Of a stretch of DNA of 64,000 bases, positions 17,845 to 27,138 are shown one piece after another (the first letter of the stretch is position 1; each line of letters starts with the position of its first letter). The DNA comes from Nesterenkonia lutea. GTDB lineage: Bacteria; Actinomycetota; Actinomycetes; Actinomycetales; Micrococcaceae. The notes beneath the pieces were generated by a model that saw only the letters and a program-made list of their open reading frames with translations, had not been told where the DNA came from and searched no databases. The DNA lies in contig NZ_JADBED010000001.1 in assembly GCF_014873955.1 (NCBI RefSeq), positions 1,612,001-1,676,000 on the forward strand, given 5' to 3'. Both the position numbers and the translations under genes were made by a program.

Positions 17845-18866
17845 CGGGGACCTCCTGCTGATGGCGTCGCGGGCGGCGTCGTTAAAGGCGTCGTTGAAGG
17901 CGTCGTGGGATCCGAGGCGGTGGAGGGGTTCAGGGCCTGCCAGGCGTCAGTCACCATCTGGTGGACGTCGCGGGTGGGCTCCCAGCCCAGGTGCTGCAGC
18001 GCGCGCTGGCCGGAGGCCACGAGCACGGCCGGGTCCCCTGCGCGGCGGGGCTCTTCCACGGCGGCAACCTCGCGACCGGTCACGTCACGAACGGCGTCGA
18101 TCACCTGGCGCACGGACGTGCCGGTGCCGGTGCCGAGGTTGTAGATCTCGTGGGTGCCGGGCTCGGCGGCCTTGAGCGCGCGCAGATGGGCCTCGGCGAG
18201 ATCGAGCACGTGGATATAGTCGCGGACCGCGGTGCCGTCTTCGGTGGGGTAATCGGTGCCGAAGATGCTCGCGCTCTCCTTCTGACCTGCGGCGACCTTC
18301 AGCAGGTTCGGGATCAGGTGGGTCTCGGGGTCGTGGCGTTCGCGCAGCGCCCCGGAGGCGCCGGCGACATTGAAGTAGCGCAGGCTGATCGCGGCCAGGC
18401 CGTGGGCATGGGCCTCGGCGGTGAGCATGTGATCGATGGCCAGCTTGGACGCGCCGTAGGGGTTCGTCGGCATGGTCTGATCCGACTCGGCAATGCTCGC
18501 GCCCGCAGGTTCCCCGTAGACCGCTGCGGTGGAGGAGAACACCAGACGGCGGACCCCGGCCTCCCGCATGGCGTCGAGCAGGGCGAGGGTGGCGACGATG
18601 TTGCCGTGCCAGTACCGCTCCGGATGGGCCACTGACTCCCCCACCAGGGAACGCGCGGCGAGATGCACCACCCCGTCGAAGCTGGAGTCCAGGATTCGCC
18701 CTGCCTGGAGCAGATCTGCCTCGTGCCAGACGGCGCCGTCGAGGATGGAATCGGCGTGGCCGGTGCTCAGATTGTCCAGCACCTCCACCGTGTGACCCTC
18801 GGTGAGCAGCTGCTGCACCACCACTGATCCGATGTACCCGGCACCTCCGGTGACCAGCAGCTTCAT
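17841..18866 (-). CDS. galE: UDP-glucose 4-epimerase
   Basis: Interconverts UDP-galactose and UDP-glucose. The N-terminal Rossmann motif is VTGGAGYIGS. The SDR catalytic pair is the Ser of VFSSTAAVYG and the Tyr-Lys of NPYGASKLAID. It has 341 residues; the last 25 are a Thr/Pro/Ser-rich tail (DPTTPSTTPLTTPPATPS) not expected in the family, encoded partly by 12-base GGCGTCGTT repeats. ATGA overlaps join it to both neighbours. Confidence 0.95.
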   Translation of the reverse strand: MKLLVTGGAGYIGSVVVQQLLTEGHTVEVLDNLSTGHADSILDGAVWHEADLLQAGRILDSSFDGVVHLAARSLVGESVAHPERYWHGNIVATLALLDAMREAGVRRLVFSSTAAVYGEPAGASIAESDQTMPTNPYGASKLAIDHMLTAEAHAHGLAAISLRYFNVAGASGALRERHDPETHLIPNLLKVAAGQKESASIFGTDYPTEDGTAVRDYIHVLDLAEAHLRALKAAEPGTHEIYNLGTGTGTSVRQVIDAVRDVTGREVAAVEEPRRAGDPAVLVASGQRALQHLGWEPTRDVHQMVTDAWQALNPSTASDPTTPSTTPLTTPPATPSAGGPR

Positions 18867-20098
18867 CGTGTCTCCCCTGTCTGTGATCCTGCGTTCGGCG
18901 ATCCTGCGGTCTGAGACCCCGAGTCCTGTGACTCTGTGCCTGTGTCTTCTCCGGAGACCGGCCCGAGCTCCACGAGCCGGCGGGCCATCTCCTCGGGTGC
19001 GATGTCATTGATGAACACGCCCATGCCGGATTCGGAGCCGGCCAGGAACTTCAGCTTATTCTCCGCGCGTCGGATCGAGAACAGCTGCAGGTGCAGCCGC
19101 ATGAGCCCGGGCTCGGCCGAGGCGGGCGCCTGCTGCCAGCCGGAGATATAGGGCAGCGGGCCGTCGAAGAGCTGATCCCCGCGGCCGAGCAGGTCCAGGT
19201 ACAGCGCGGCGAAGTCATCGCGCTCGGCGCTGGTCAGCTCGGGCAGCCGCTCCACCGCTCGGTTCGGGTAGATGTGCAGCTCCACGGGCCAGCGCGCCCA
19301 GGCGGGGATGAATGCTGTCCAGTGTTCGGTCCGCGCCACGATCCGCCGGCCGTCGGAGATCTCGCTGGCCAGGATGTCGGCGAAGAGATCACCGTCCCGG
19401 CGTTCGCGGTAGTCGGCGGCGGACTCCAGCAGGGTCCGGGTGCGCGGTGTGATGAACGGGTAGCCGTAGATCTGCCCATGCGGGTGGTGCAGGGTCACAC
19501 CGATCTCCTCGCCGCGATTCTCGAAGCAGTAGACCTGTTCCACTCCGGGCTCGGCGAGCATCGCTGCACTCCGGTCGGCCCAGGCGTCCACCACGGTGCG
19601 CATCCGTGCGGCGCTGACCTGGGCGAGCTGGGAGGTGTGCTCATCGGTGAAGCAGACCACCTCGCACCGGCCGGAGCCGGGCTGGAGCAGTCCGGCGGAC
19701 TCGGCGGCCGCCGTCGTCGTGCTCAGGAAGTCGGCCGGGACCGGGACATCGCCGCGGAAGGAGGGGAAGCGGTTCTCGAAGACGACGACGTCGTAGCTGG
19801 CCTGGGGGACCTCGGTGTCGCGGTCCGCAGTGGAGGGGCACAGCGGGCACTGGTCGGTGGAGGGCAGGTGGGTGCGGTGCTGGCGGGCCGCGGCGATGGC
19901 CACCCATTCGCGCAACAGCGGGTCGTACCGCATCTCGTTGCCGCCTTCGGGGCGGGTGATCTCGCGCCGGTCCTGGACGGTCCGGCTCCGGGGCTCGTCG
20001 TCGAAGAAGATGATCTCGCGGCCGTCGGCCAGCTGCGCGCCGGTCTTGTGCGCGCGGCGGTTCTCGGCCGGCGGGGCCTGGTGGGAGTCAGCGGTCAT
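18863..20098 (-). CDS. galT: Galactose-1-phosphate uridylyltransferase
   Basis: Transfers UMP between UDP-glucose and galactose 1-phosphate. The active-site HPHGQIYGYPF with the uridylylated His is present, and zinc-type cysteines occur in the CPLCPS motif. It has 411 residues, longer than the usual 350, because about 55 residues precede the conserved EMRYDPLLREWV. The start could lie at an internal ATG (MRYDP). It has four-base overlaps with deoR and galE. Confidence 0.94.
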   Translation of the reverse strand: MTADSHQAPPAENRRAHKTGAQLADGREIIFFDDEPRSRTVQDRREITRPEGGNEMRYDPLLREWVAIAAARQHRTHLPSTDQCPLCPSTADRDTEVPQASYDVVVFENRFPSFRGDVPVPADFLSTTTAAAESAGLLQPGSGRCEVVCFTDEHTSQLAQVSAARMRTVVDAWADRSAAMLAEPGVEQVYCFENRGEEIGVTLHHPHGQIYGYPFITPRTRTLLESAADYRERRDGDLFADILASEISDGRRIVARTEHWTAFIPAWARWPVELHIYPNRAVERLPELTSAERDDFAALYLDLLGRGDQLFDGPLPYISGWQQAPASAEPGLMRLHLQLFSIRRAENKLKFLAGSESGMGVFINDIAPEEMARRLVELGPVSGEDTGTESQDSGSQTAGSPNAGSQTGETR

Positions 20099-20937
20099 CT
20101 AGGTCTCCTGGTCTCGGTGGGGTCGGCGAGGATCAGCGTGTCGAGCTTCTCGCGCAGCTGCTCGGCGGCAGAGCGGGACAGTCCGGTGTCGGTGATCAGC
20201 ATGTCGATCTGCGGGAGCTGGGCGAAGGTGCCCAGCGCGGTGGTGTTCCATTTGGTGTGATCGGCCAGGACGACGGCGCGGGCCGCGGTCTGCAGCAGGG
20301 TGCGGTTGGTCTCCGCCTCCTCGAGGTTCGGGGTGGTGCAGCCCGCGGTCAGCGAGAATCCGTGGGCGCCGAGAAAGACGAGGTCCAGGTGCAGCGAGCG
20401 CAGCGCCTGGTTGGCGATCGGGCCCACCAGCGCGTCGGAGGGGGTGCGGACTCCGCCGGTGAGGATCACGGTCGGTCCCGCCGCGGCGCCGGCTCGGCCA
20501 GGCAGATCGGTCTCTGCGCAGTGGTGGAAGATGTCTGCGATCCGCGGCGAATTGGTGACCACGGTGAGGTCGGCGACGGCGAGCAGCTCGTGCGCCAGCG
20601 TCCAGGTGGTGGTGCCCGCCGAGAGCCCGATGGACATGCCCGGTTTCACGTGCGCGGCGGCAGCGGCGGCGATGCCCTGCTTCTCGGGCTGCTGCTGCGC
20701 TGATTTGGCCTGGAACCCGGGCTCCTCGGTGCGCCGGACGGCGGCGGAATCACCGGGGCGCGCGGCGACGGCGCCGCCATGGACTTTGGCGATGACGCCC
20801 TGTTCCGCGAGGCTGTCGAGGTCCCGGCGGATGGTCATGTCGGAGACCTCGAAGCGCGCGGCGAGCTCGGTGACGCTGACCGCCCCGGCGGAGTCCAGCG
20901 CGGCCACGATGCCCGCACGGCGCTGAGCTGCAAGCAT
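20095..20937 (-). CDS. DeoR family transcriptional regulator of the gal operon
   Basis: 280 residues. The N-terminal DeoR helix-turn-helix is AAQRRAGIVAALDSAGAVSVTELAARFEVS followed by MTIRRDLDSLAEQG (described in two parts). The DeoRC sensor domain follows, with the phosphosugar-binding LSAGTTTW and the NSPRIADIFHH segment. It is the first gene of the gal operon and therefore probably its regulator, responding to a galactose-pathway phosphosugar. Two direct repeats 50 bases upstream are its likely operator. Confidence 0.92.
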   Translation of the reverse strand: MLAAQRRAGIVAALDSAGAVSVTELAARFEVSDMTIRRDLDSLAEQGVIAKVHGGAVAARPGDSAAVRRTEEPGFQAKSAQQQPEKQGIAAAAAAHVKPGMSIGLSAGTTTWTLAHELLAVADLTVVTNSPRIADIFHHCAETDLPGRAGAAAGPTVILTGGVRTPSDALVGPIANQALRSLHLDLVFLGAHGFSLTAGCTTPNLEEAETNRTLLQTAARAVVLADHTKWNTTALGTFAQLPQIDMLITDTGLSRSAAEQLREKLDTLILADPTETRRPR

Positions 20938-20974
20938 GGAGACCCCTTCGACAGCGTGTGTACGTTCCGATCAT

Positions 20975-20994
20975 ATTCAAACACAATTCAACAC
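20975..20994 (-). promoter_or_regulatory. Direct-repeat operator candidate for the gal operon
   Basis: ATTCAAACAC (20975) and ATTCAACAC (20986) are repeated 11 bases apart, about one helical turn, 38-57 bases upstream of the deoR start. Tandem sites of this sort are typical for DeoR-type regulators. Assignment rests on position only. Confidence 0.5.
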
Positions 20995-21009
20995 TTCCCA
21001 ACAGCCCTC

Positions 21010-21092
21010 CCCCGCGTTTTACCTGGCCTTGCGCGGATTACCGGCCTGACGGTGAGCCCGGTAATCCACGCGACGCCCGGTAAAACGCGGGG
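21010..21092. repeat. Palindromic intergenic repeat, family I, copy C
   Basis: An 83-base element with perfect 14-base inverted ends (CCCCGCGTTTTACC) and an inner GATTACCGG/CCGGTAATC pair. It lies between the divergent deoR and dapB starts, where a simple terminator role is unlikely. Confidence 0.85.
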
Positions 21093-21116
21093 TGGGGTGG
21101 GCGTTAGGCTGGGCTG

Positions 21117-21878
21117 ATGAGCAACGCAGAGATTCGAGTCGCCGTCCTCGGCGCGGGCGGGCGCATGGGCGGCGAGGCCGTCAAGGCCGTGGAGAACGCC
21201 CCTGACATGGAGCTGGTCGCCGCTCACGGACGCGCCGACGAGCGCAGCGCGATCCTCTCCGCCGGCGCCACGCATATCGTCGACCTCACCGTGCCGGAGT
21301 CCACCGAAGCCAATGTGCGCTTCGCGGTGGAGCACGGGATACACGCGGTGGTCGGGACCACCGGCTGGGACGCCGAGCGGCTGCAGCGACTCGAGCAGCT
21401 GCTCGCCGAGCACCCGGAGTCCGGCGTGCTCATCGCCCCGAACTTCGCCCTGGGATCGGTGCTGGCCACCGCCTTCGCCGCCAAGGCCGCACAGTACTTC
21501 GAATCCGCAGAGATCATCGAGCTGCACCATCCGCAGAAGGTCGACGCCCCCTCCGGCACCGCCGTGCGCACCGCTCAGCTGATGGGCCAGGCTCGGGAGG
21601 CCGCCGACGTCGCCGCCTCTCCCGATGCCACCGAGACCGCACTGGACGGGGCTCGCGGCGCGGAGGTGGCAGGCATCCACGTGCATTCTGTCCGGCTGCG
21701 CGGGCTCGTCGCCCACCAGGAGGTGCTGCTGGGCTCCCCCGGGGAACAGCTGACCATCCGCCATGACTCCTTCGATCGGGCCTCGTTCATGCCCGGCGTG
21801 CTGCTGGGTCTGCGCACCGTGGGGACCAGGCCCGGCCTGACTCACGGTCTGGACGGCTACCTGGATCTGGGGCTCTGA
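21117..21878 (+). CDS. dapB: 4-hydroxy-tetrahydrodipicolinate reductase
   Basis: NAD(P)H-dependent second step of the diaminopimelate branch. The nucleotide-binding N-terminus is VAVLGAGGRMGGEAVKAV and the substrate motif is ELHHPQKVDAPSGTA with the catalytic His/Lys. It has 253 residues, the normal length. No ribosome binding site precedes the ATG; TAGGCT lies 6 bases upstream, so translation is probably leaderless. The next gene starts 6 bases after the stop. Confidence 0.95.
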   Translation: MSNAEIRVAVLGAGGRMGGEAVKAVENAPDMELVAAHGRADERSAILSAGATHIVDLTVPESTEANVRFAVEHGIHAVVGTTGWDAERLQRLEQLLAEHPESGVLIAPNFALGSVLATAFAAKAAQYFESAEIIELHHPQKVDAPSGTAVRTAQLMGQAREAADVAASPDATETALDGARGAEVAGIHVHSVRLRGLVAHQEVLLGSPGEQLTIRHDSFDRASFMPGVLLGLRTVGTRPGLTHGLDGYLDLGL

Positions 21879-21884
21879 GCGTCG

Positions 21885-22337
21885 ATGAAGAACAAGTTCT
21901 GGACCGGGCTGGTCATCGTCCTGCTGGCGATCATGCTGATCGGCGCGGCGACGTCGGCCTGGCGTTTCCTGCGTGTGGATGACATCGCCGCCCAGCTGAT
22001 CGGTGCCGGCGCCATGCTGATCGTGGCGCTGGGAGTCTGGGTGCTGGCCCGCGAGCTGCTCTTCGGCATCGGCACGGAGAGGCTCGGCCGCCGCCTCGAG
22101 GAGGAGGGCGGCCTGCCCGAGGACACGGTGGAACGCTCCCCCGGGGGCCGGGCAAACCGCGAACAGGCTGACGAACAGTTCAAGATCTATGCCGCCGAGG
22201 CGGAGGCGGCGCCGGAGGACTGGCGCTCCTGGTTCCGGCTCTCCATCGCCTATGACACCGCGGGAGACCGGGTCAGGGCGCGAAAGACCATGCGCAAGGC
22301 CATCGCCATGGAGAAGACCGAGCGGGCGACCCGCTGA
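21885..22337 (+). CDS. Membrane-anchored TPR-like protein
   Basis: 150 residues. Two N-terminal membrane helices (FWTGLVIVLLAIMLIGAATS and LIGAGAMLIVALGVWVLA) are followed by a charged linker and one TPR-like helical pair (APEDWRSWFRLSIAYDTAGD, then RVRARKTMRKAIAMEK). No specific function is known. It starts 6 bases after dapB and is probably in the same transcript. Confidence 0.8.
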   Translation: MKNKFWTGLVIVLLAIMLIGAATSAWRFLRVDDIAAQLIGAGAMLIVALGVWVLARELLFGIGTERLGRRLEEEGGLPEDTVERSPGGRANREQADEQFKIYAAEAEAAPEDWRSWFRLSIAYDTAGDRVRARKTMRKAIAMEKTERATR

Positions 22338-22359
22338 GCCGCCCGGCCCTGGGCCGACG

Positions 22360-22920
22360 CTAGCTGCCGACCCACTCCCGGGTGCCGTCGGCGAAGAACT
22401 GCTCTTTCCAGATGGGCACCTGATCCTTGGTCTGCTCCACCAGCTCGGCGCAGGCCTGGAACGCCTCGGCGCGGTGGGCGGAGGCCACCGCCGCGACCAG
22501 GGCATGGTCCCCGATCTCCAGGTGACCCACCCGGTGCGCCACCCAGACGCGCACGGTGGGGAACCGCGCCGCGACATCCACTGCGACCTGGGCAATGGCC
22601 TCGGCCGCCGTCGGGTGGGCGGTGTAGCTCAGCCGCTCGACCGCGCGCCCGTGATCATGATTGCGCACGATCCCGGAGAAGCCGACGACGGCGCCTGCCC
22701 GGTCCGCCCAGACCTCCACCTCTGCCTGGGCCAGGCTGAGCGGCTGGTCGCTGAGCTCGGCGAGGACCACTCGTTCCTGGGGAAACTCGAAGGGCTCATC
22801 GGCGGCGAGACCCGCCTGGTTCAGCTCGTGCCGATCAGCCTGGCTCTGCTCGTGCGGCTCAGGCTGGTCCTGTGCGTTCTGCTCAGCCCGGTTCTGCGGC
22901 GGCGGGTCGTTCTGGCTCAT
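22360..22920 (-). CDS. moaE: Molybdopterin synthase catalytic subunit
   Basis: Large subunit that transfers MoaD-thiocarboxylate sulfur to cyclic pyranopterin monophosphate. Core motifs are GAVVGFSGIVRNHDHGRAV and WVAHRVGHLEIGD, then IWKEQFFADGTREWVG with the catalytic Lys. It has 186 residues, of which about the first 45 are a Gln/Glu/Asn-rich extension not found in typical MoaE. It is the last gene of the moeA-moaC-mog-moaE operon, overlapping mog by four bases. Confidence 0.93.
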   Translation of the reverse strand: MSQNDPPPQNRAEQNAQDQPEPHEQSQADRHELNQAGLAADEPFEFPQERVVLAELSDQPLSLAQAEVEVWADRAGAVVGFSGIVRNHDHGRAVERLSYTAHPTAAEAIAQVAVDVAARFPTVRVWVAHRVGHLEIGDHALVAAVASAHRAEAFQACAELVEQTKDQVPIWKEQFFADGTREWVGS

Positions 22921-23465
22921 TCGTCGCTGCCCCAGGACTCGTGGTCGCGGATGTCGGCGACCTGGTCACAGAGGTGCGGCAGGAGTCCCACCAGCACCTC
23001 CATGCCCTCGCGCACAGCCTTGGGCGAGCCTGGCAGATTCACGATCACGGTCTTGCCGGTGACCCCGGCGACTCCGCGGCTCAGCGAGGCCAGCGGGTTC
23101 TTGGTCCGGCCGTGGGCGCGCACCGCCTCCATGATGCCGGGGATCTCCTTGTCCAGCAGCGGCTTGGTGAACTCCGGAGTCAGATCATCCGGGGTCAGCC
23201 CGGTCCCGCCGGAGGTGATGATCACGGCAGGCTCGATCTGCACCAGCAGCTCTGAGATGGCGGCGAGCACGCCTTCTCCATCGGGGATGATGACCGGGGG
23301 CCTGGCGAAGAAGCCGATGCTCTGCGCGTATTCGGCGATCACGGGCGCGGAACGATCCTCGGTGACCCCGGTGGCCGCACGTGTGGAGACGATCACCGGG
23401 GCGATCATTCGGGAGGTCTCGGCGTCGGAGTAATCGGTCTTTCCCAGTTCCGGGGTGTCAGTCAT
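22917..23465 (-). CDS. mog: MogA/MoaB-type molybdopterin adenylyltransferase
   Basis: 182-residue MoCF_biosynth domain protein that activates molybdopterin with ATP before metal insertion. The signature [17 protein letters not shown] is followed by a [10 protein letters not shown] segment and the [20 protein letters not shown] active-site loop. ATGA-type overlaps join it to moaC upstream and moaE downstream. Confidence 0.9.
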   Translation of the reverse strand: MTDTPELGKTDYSDAETSRMIAPVIVSTRAATGVTEDRSAPVIAEYAQSIGFFARPPVIIPDGEGVLAAISELLVQIEPAVIITSGGTGLTPDDLTPEFTKPLLDKEIPGIMEAVRAHGRTKNPLASLSRGVAGVTGKTVIVNLPGSPKAVREGMEVLVGLLPHLCDQVADIRDHESWGSDE

Positions 23466-23998
23466 CGAGTCTCCGTCTCAGTCCTGGCCCATTCGCCGCT
23501 CTTGCCGCCGGTCTTGGACAGGACCATCTGGTCAGTGATCACGGCGCCCTTGTCCACGGCTTTGATCATGTCGTACAGAGTCAACGCCGCCACGGCCGCC
23601 GCGGTCAATGCTTCGATCTCCACGCCGGTCCGCGAGGTGGTCTTCACCTCGGTGGTGATGAGCACCGATCCGCGCGCGGGGACATCGACCTCCAGGTCCA
23701 CGGTGACCTTCGCGACGGGCAGCGGATGGCACAGCGGCACCAGCTCAGGGGTCTTCTTCGCAGCCATGATCCCGGCGATCCGGGCGGTGGCGAGTGCGTC
23801 GCCCTTGGGCAGTCCATCACCGGCGAGCAGCGAGGTCACCTCGACCGTGGTCTTCACCACCGCCTGAGCCCGGGCCACCCGGGCGGTGATCTCCTTGCCG
23901 GAGACGTCGACCATATGGGCGCTGCCGTCTCCGCGGACATGGGTCAGCCGCGGCGCGCCTGCCTCATTCTCGCCTGCCTCATCAAAGTGCTCGTTCAT
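23462..23998 (-). CDS. moaC: Cyclic pyranopterin monophosphate synthase
   Basis: Converts the MoaA product into cPMP, the first committed intermediate of molybdenum cofactor. Motifs include [20 protein letters not shown], the [20 protein letters not shown] stretch and [21 protein letters not shown] with the catalytic Lys in the following DMIKAVDK. It has 178 residues. Four-base overlaps with moeA and mog show translational coupling. Confidence 0.95.
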   Translation of the reverse strand: MNEHFDEAGENEAGAPRLTHVRGDGSAHMVDVSGKEITARVARAQAVVKTTVEVTSLLAGDGLPKGDALATARIAGIMAAKKTPELVPLCHPLPVAKVTVDLEVDVPARGSVLITTEVKTTSRTGVEIEALTAAAVAALTLYDMIKAVDKGAVITDQMVLSKTGGKSGEWARTETETR

Positions 23999-25338
23999 CG
24001 TGTGCCTGCTCCGCGACCGGTGATCAGCACGGCCTGCAGCTGGGCACCGGCCGGCACCTCGACGTCGTCCTCGGCCAGCTCCAGCAGCGCATCCGCGCGG
24101 GCCAGGTGACCCAGCAGGTGTGAGCCGGGCCCGCCCTCGAGTGCCACAGTGGGCATGCCCCCGGCCTCGGCGGCCGCGTCATCGAGGACGCGCACGCGGC
24201 GGAACTGACGGACGCCCGGAGGGGAGCTGATGTCCTCCACCGTGCGCACCATGATCCGGCGCGGCGGGGCACAGTTGGGGTCCACTGCGGCCAGTGCGGG
24301 CCGGACCAGGGTCTCCATGCTCACCGCAGAGGAGACCGGGTTGCCGGGCAGTGAGATCACGGCGATCAGCGCGCGGGCGTCCTCATGCTGCGAGCGCCAG
24401 TGCAGCAGACCGCGGCCTTCAAGGTCTCCCTCGAGCAGGCCCCAGCCCTGCGGGCCGCCGGGCTGCTGGGCCACGGTGCCGAACTGGACCCCGCGGCCGC
24501 CGAGGCCCTGACGGACCACCTCATAGGCACCCTGGCTGATGCCGCCGGCGGTGATGATCAGATGCGGGTGGTGCACGGCGACCAGAGCATCGAGCGCGTC
24601 GAGGAACCAGGCGGGATCATCAGTGCCGATCCGGGAGGTGACCACCTGGTGGCCGAAGGTCTCCAGCACGGCGCCGAGCAGCGGGGTGTCCGCGTCGTAG
24701 AGCTGTCCGGGGCGCAGCTCCGAGCCGGGCCGGCGGATCTCGTCTCCGGTGGAGAGCACCAGGGTGCGGATGGGTTCGAGGACTTCGATCTCGGCGTACC
24801 CGCAGGCGGCGAGGACTGCCAGCTGGGCGGGGCTGATCACGTCGCCCGGCTCGGCCAGCAGCTCCCCGGCCGCGATGTCGGAGCCGATGGCGCGGATGTA
24901 GCGTCCGGGAGTGATGTCTGCCTCGCTCAGGCCGGTGAAGCGGACCTCCTCGGCGCCGAACCCTTCCGTGAACTCCACGGGGATGACGACGTCGGCCCCG
25001 GCGGGGATGGGCGCCCCGGTCATCACCTCGAAGGCGGCCCCGAGGGGCAGCAGCGCCGGCTCATTGCCCGCAGCGGTGGTGCCCGCCACGGGCAGCGTGG
25101 CCTCACCCTCACGCATGGTGAGGTCTGCCGCGCGCAGGGCGAAGCCGTCCATCTGAGAGTTGTCGAATCCAGGCAGTGGGACCTCGGAGACCAGCCGTTC
25201 GGCGACGATTCGGCCGGCCACGCCGCCGGCGGAGATCTCCACGGTCTCGGTGGCTCGGGCGCCCAGCGCGGCACCCAGGACGTCTTTCAGGCGGCTGATG
25301 TGCTCTTCAACGGGCACGCGCTCAGTGGTCTCTGACAT
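23995..25338 (-). CDS. moeA: Molybdopterin molybdotransferase
   Basis: Inserts molybdate into adenylylated molybdopterin. 447 residues with the MoeA order: domain I/II start ([20 protein letters not shown]), [13 protein letters not shown], then the MoCF domain with LSTGDEI and the [15 protein letters not shown] loop, and a C-terminal beta domain. The ATG at 25338 is chosen because TAGACT lies exactly 7 bases upstream, a leaderless layout; an ATG ten codons earlier would overlap that promoter. It is the first gene of the operon and diverges from moaA. Confidence 0.94.
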   Translation of the reverse strand: MSETTERVPVEEHISRLKDVLGAALGARATETVEISAGGVAGRIVAERLVSEVPLPGFDNSQMDGFALRAADLTMREGEATLPVAGTTAAGNEPALLPLGAAFEVMTGAPIPAGADVVIPVEFTEGFGAEEVRFTGLSEADITPGRYIRAIGSDIAAGELLAEPGDVISPAQLAVLAACGYAEIEVLEPIRTLVLSTGDEIRRPGSELRPGQLYDADTPLLGAVLETFGHQVVTSRIGTDDPAWFLDALDALVAVHHPHLIITAGGISQGAYEVVRQGLGGRGVQFGTVAQQPGGPQGWGLLEGDLEGRGLLHWRSQHEDARALIAVISLPGNPVSSAVSMETLVRPALAAVDPNCAPPRRIMVRTVEDISSPPGVRQFRRVRVLDDAAAEAGGMPTVALEGGPGSHLLGHLARADALLELAEDDVEVPAGAQLQAVLITGRGAGTR

Positions 25339-25345
25339 GGGGCCC

Positions 25346-25397
25346 AGTCTACGCGGAGGCCCTGACATCTCCTTGTTACAGGCTGCGGGGATACGAT
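25346..25397. promoter_or_regulatory. Back-to-back leaderless promoters of moeA and moaA
   Basis: On the minus strand TAGACT (25346-25351) is 7 bases from the moeA ATG. On the plus strand TACGAT (25392-25397) is 6 bases from the moaA ATG. The whole divergent control region is about 65 bases, so the two -35 regions must overlap. Confidence 0.65.
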
Positions 25398-25403
25398 GGC
25401 CGC

Positions 25404-26633
25404 ATGCAGCAGGCTCGACGTGACCTCACCCCTGCTCCGCGGGCTCCGGCTCCGGTGCAGCTGGGCATGCCTGCGCTGCGGAGCGCCGGCCCTGGGGAAT
25501 CAGGCGCGGGCGCAGACGGGTCCGGATCAGGCACAAGGACCCGCACCGCGATGGGCCCCGACACCACCGGCGCGGATCCCTCCCGCGGACTGATGGACTC
25601 CTTCGGCCGCCGCGCCACCGACCTGCGCATCTCATTGATCGACAAGTGCAATCTGCGCTGCACCTACTGCATGCCCGCCGAGGGACTGCCCTGGCTGAGC
25701 AAGGAGCAGCTGCTCTCCGCTGCGGAGATCCGTCGCCTGGTGCACATCGGCGTGGACACCCTGGGCGTGCGCGAGCTGCGCCTGACCGGTGGCGAACCGC
25801 TGGTCCGCGTTGATCTGGTCGACATCATCGCCGGTCTGCGCGCGGATCACCCGGATCTGCCGATCGCGATGACCACCAACGCCATCGGGCTGGAGAAGAA
25901 GGCCGCCGCGCTGGCTGAGGCGGGACTGACCCGGGTGAACATCTCACTGGACTCGGTGCACCGGGAGACCTTCGCCCAGCTGACCCGCCGCGATTCCCTG
26001 GACAAGGTGCTCGTCGGTGTGGAGGCCGCGGCCGCAGCGGGCCTGACGCCGCTGAAGATCAATGCGGTGCTGATGCGCGGGGTCAATGACGCTCAGGCCG
26101 CCGATCTGCTGGAGTGGTCGCTGCAGCGCGGCTTCGAGCTGCGCTTCATCGAGCAGATGCCCCTGGATGGGGACCAGCAGTGGAAGCGCGAGGGCACCAT
26201 CTCCGCCGCGGAGACCCGGGAGCTGCTCTCTGAGCGGTTCCGGCTCGCCCCCACCGCGGAGAACCGCGACGGCGCACCGGCTGAACGCTTCGACGTGTTC
26301 CCGCTCAGCGTTCCGGACCCCGCCGACGCCGGGCTGCCTGCCCAGCCGCTGGGCCGGGTCGGGATCATCGCCTCGGTCACCGAACCCTTCTGCGCAGACT
26401 GCCGCCGCACGCGCCTGACCGCAGAGGGTCGGGTGATGAGCTGCCTGTTCTCCAATGAGGAGTTCGATCTGATGCATCTGCTGCGCGACGGCGAGGCCAC
26501 CGACGCCGACATCGCCCAGGCCTGGGCCGAGGCCATGTGGGTCAAGCCCGCCGCGCACGGCACCGACCGTCCAGGCTTCGACCTGGCGAGCTTCCACCGT
26601 CCCGACCGGTCCATGTCAGCAATCGGAGGCTGA
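25404..26633 (+). CDS. moaA: GTP 3',8-cyclase
   Basis: Radical-SAM enzyme that starts molybdenum cofactor synthesis from GTP. The N-terminal cluster CNLRCTYC is at residues 82-89, and the C-terminal cluster cysteines lie in [18 protein letters not shown]. The protein ends SAIGG, the C-terminal GG required for function. It has 409 residues; a Gly/Ala/Pro-rich extension of about 60 residues precedes the usual [26 protein letters not shown] box 6 bases before the ATG at 25404 supports the long, leaderless start; internal ATGs at residues 50 and 64 are alternatives. Confidence 0.94.
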   Translation: MQQARRDLTPAPRAPAPVQLGMPALRSAGPGESGAGADGSGSGTRTRTAMGPDTTGADPSRGLMDSFGRRATDLRISLIDKCNLRCTYCMPAEGLPWLSKEQLLSAAEIRRLVHIGVDTLGVRELRLTGGEPLVRVDLVDIIAGLRADHPDLPIAMTTNAIGLEKKAAALAEAGLTRVNISLDSVHRETFAQLTRRDSLDKVLVGVEAAAAAGLTPLKINAVLMRGVNDAQAADLLEWSLQRGFELRFIEQMPLDGDQQWKREGTISAAETRELLSERFRLAPTAENRDGAPAERFDVFPLSVPDPADAGLPAQPLGRVGIIASVTEPFCADCRRTRLTAEGRVMSCLFSNEEFDLMHLLRDGEATDADIAQAWAEAMWVKPAAHGTDRPGFDLASFHRPDRSMSAIGG

Positions 26634-26638
26634 GCACC

Positions 26639-27055
26639 ATGACACTGCCGAACACCGCCAGCACCGCGCCGGGCCCCGAGGACTTGCAGCCCGGCGACGT
26701 GCAGTCCGAGGACGACGCACCTCAGGTCACCGTCCGCTTCTTCGCCGCCGCCGCCGAGGCCGCCGGTGCGGACCAGCTGCAGGTCCGGCTGCCCGCGCCG
26801 CTGCCCACCGGAGGGGTCGCCGTCGTCGATCTTCTCGCCGAGCTGCCGCGGCTGGTCGGCGATCAGCAGTCAGCGCACTCCCCCGACGACGACGCCGCGT
26901 CGGCCTCGGACTCGACCCGGTCGGGCGCGCTCAGCCTGGAACGAGTGTGTGCGCGCAGCTCGTTCCTGATCAACGGGGTTCGGACGCGGGCACAGAGTGC
27001 TCGGCTGCAGCCGGGCGACCAGCTCGATGTGCTGCCGCCCTTCGCCGGCGGCTGA
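26639..27055 (+). CDS. moaD: MoaD-like molybdopterin synthase sulfur carrier, enlarged
   Basis: Ubiquitin-fold sulfur carrier whose C-terminal GG (PPFAGG) becomes the thiocarboxylate used by MoaE. The core is VTVRFFAAAAEAAGADQLQV and FLINGVRTRAQSARLQPGDQ. It has 138 residues against the usual 80-90; an acidic N-terminal extension of about 28 residues and an acidic/Ser insert (HSPDDDAASASDSTRSG) explain the difference. GGAGG lies about 9 bases before the ATG. It is directly downstream of moaA. Confidence 0.88.
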   Translation: MTLPNTASTAPGPEDLQPGDVQSEDDAPQVTVRFFAAAAEAAGADQLQVRLPAPLPTGGVAVVDLLAELPRLVGDQQSAHSPDDDAASASDSTRSGALSLERVCARSSFLINGVRTRAQSARLQPGDQLDVLPPFAGG

Positions 27056-27138
27056 GCAGGCTTCCCCGTCCAGAGCAGTCCTGGTCAGCGCGCCCCCAGC
27101 TCCTGACACGTCGACCGCACCGGAGTAGATTCCGGGGC

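Noticed and set aside
20988..22595. A 535-codon minus-strand frame covering dapB and its neighbour
   Set aside because: It overlaps two well-supported plus-strand genes and a palindromic repeat; no motifs.
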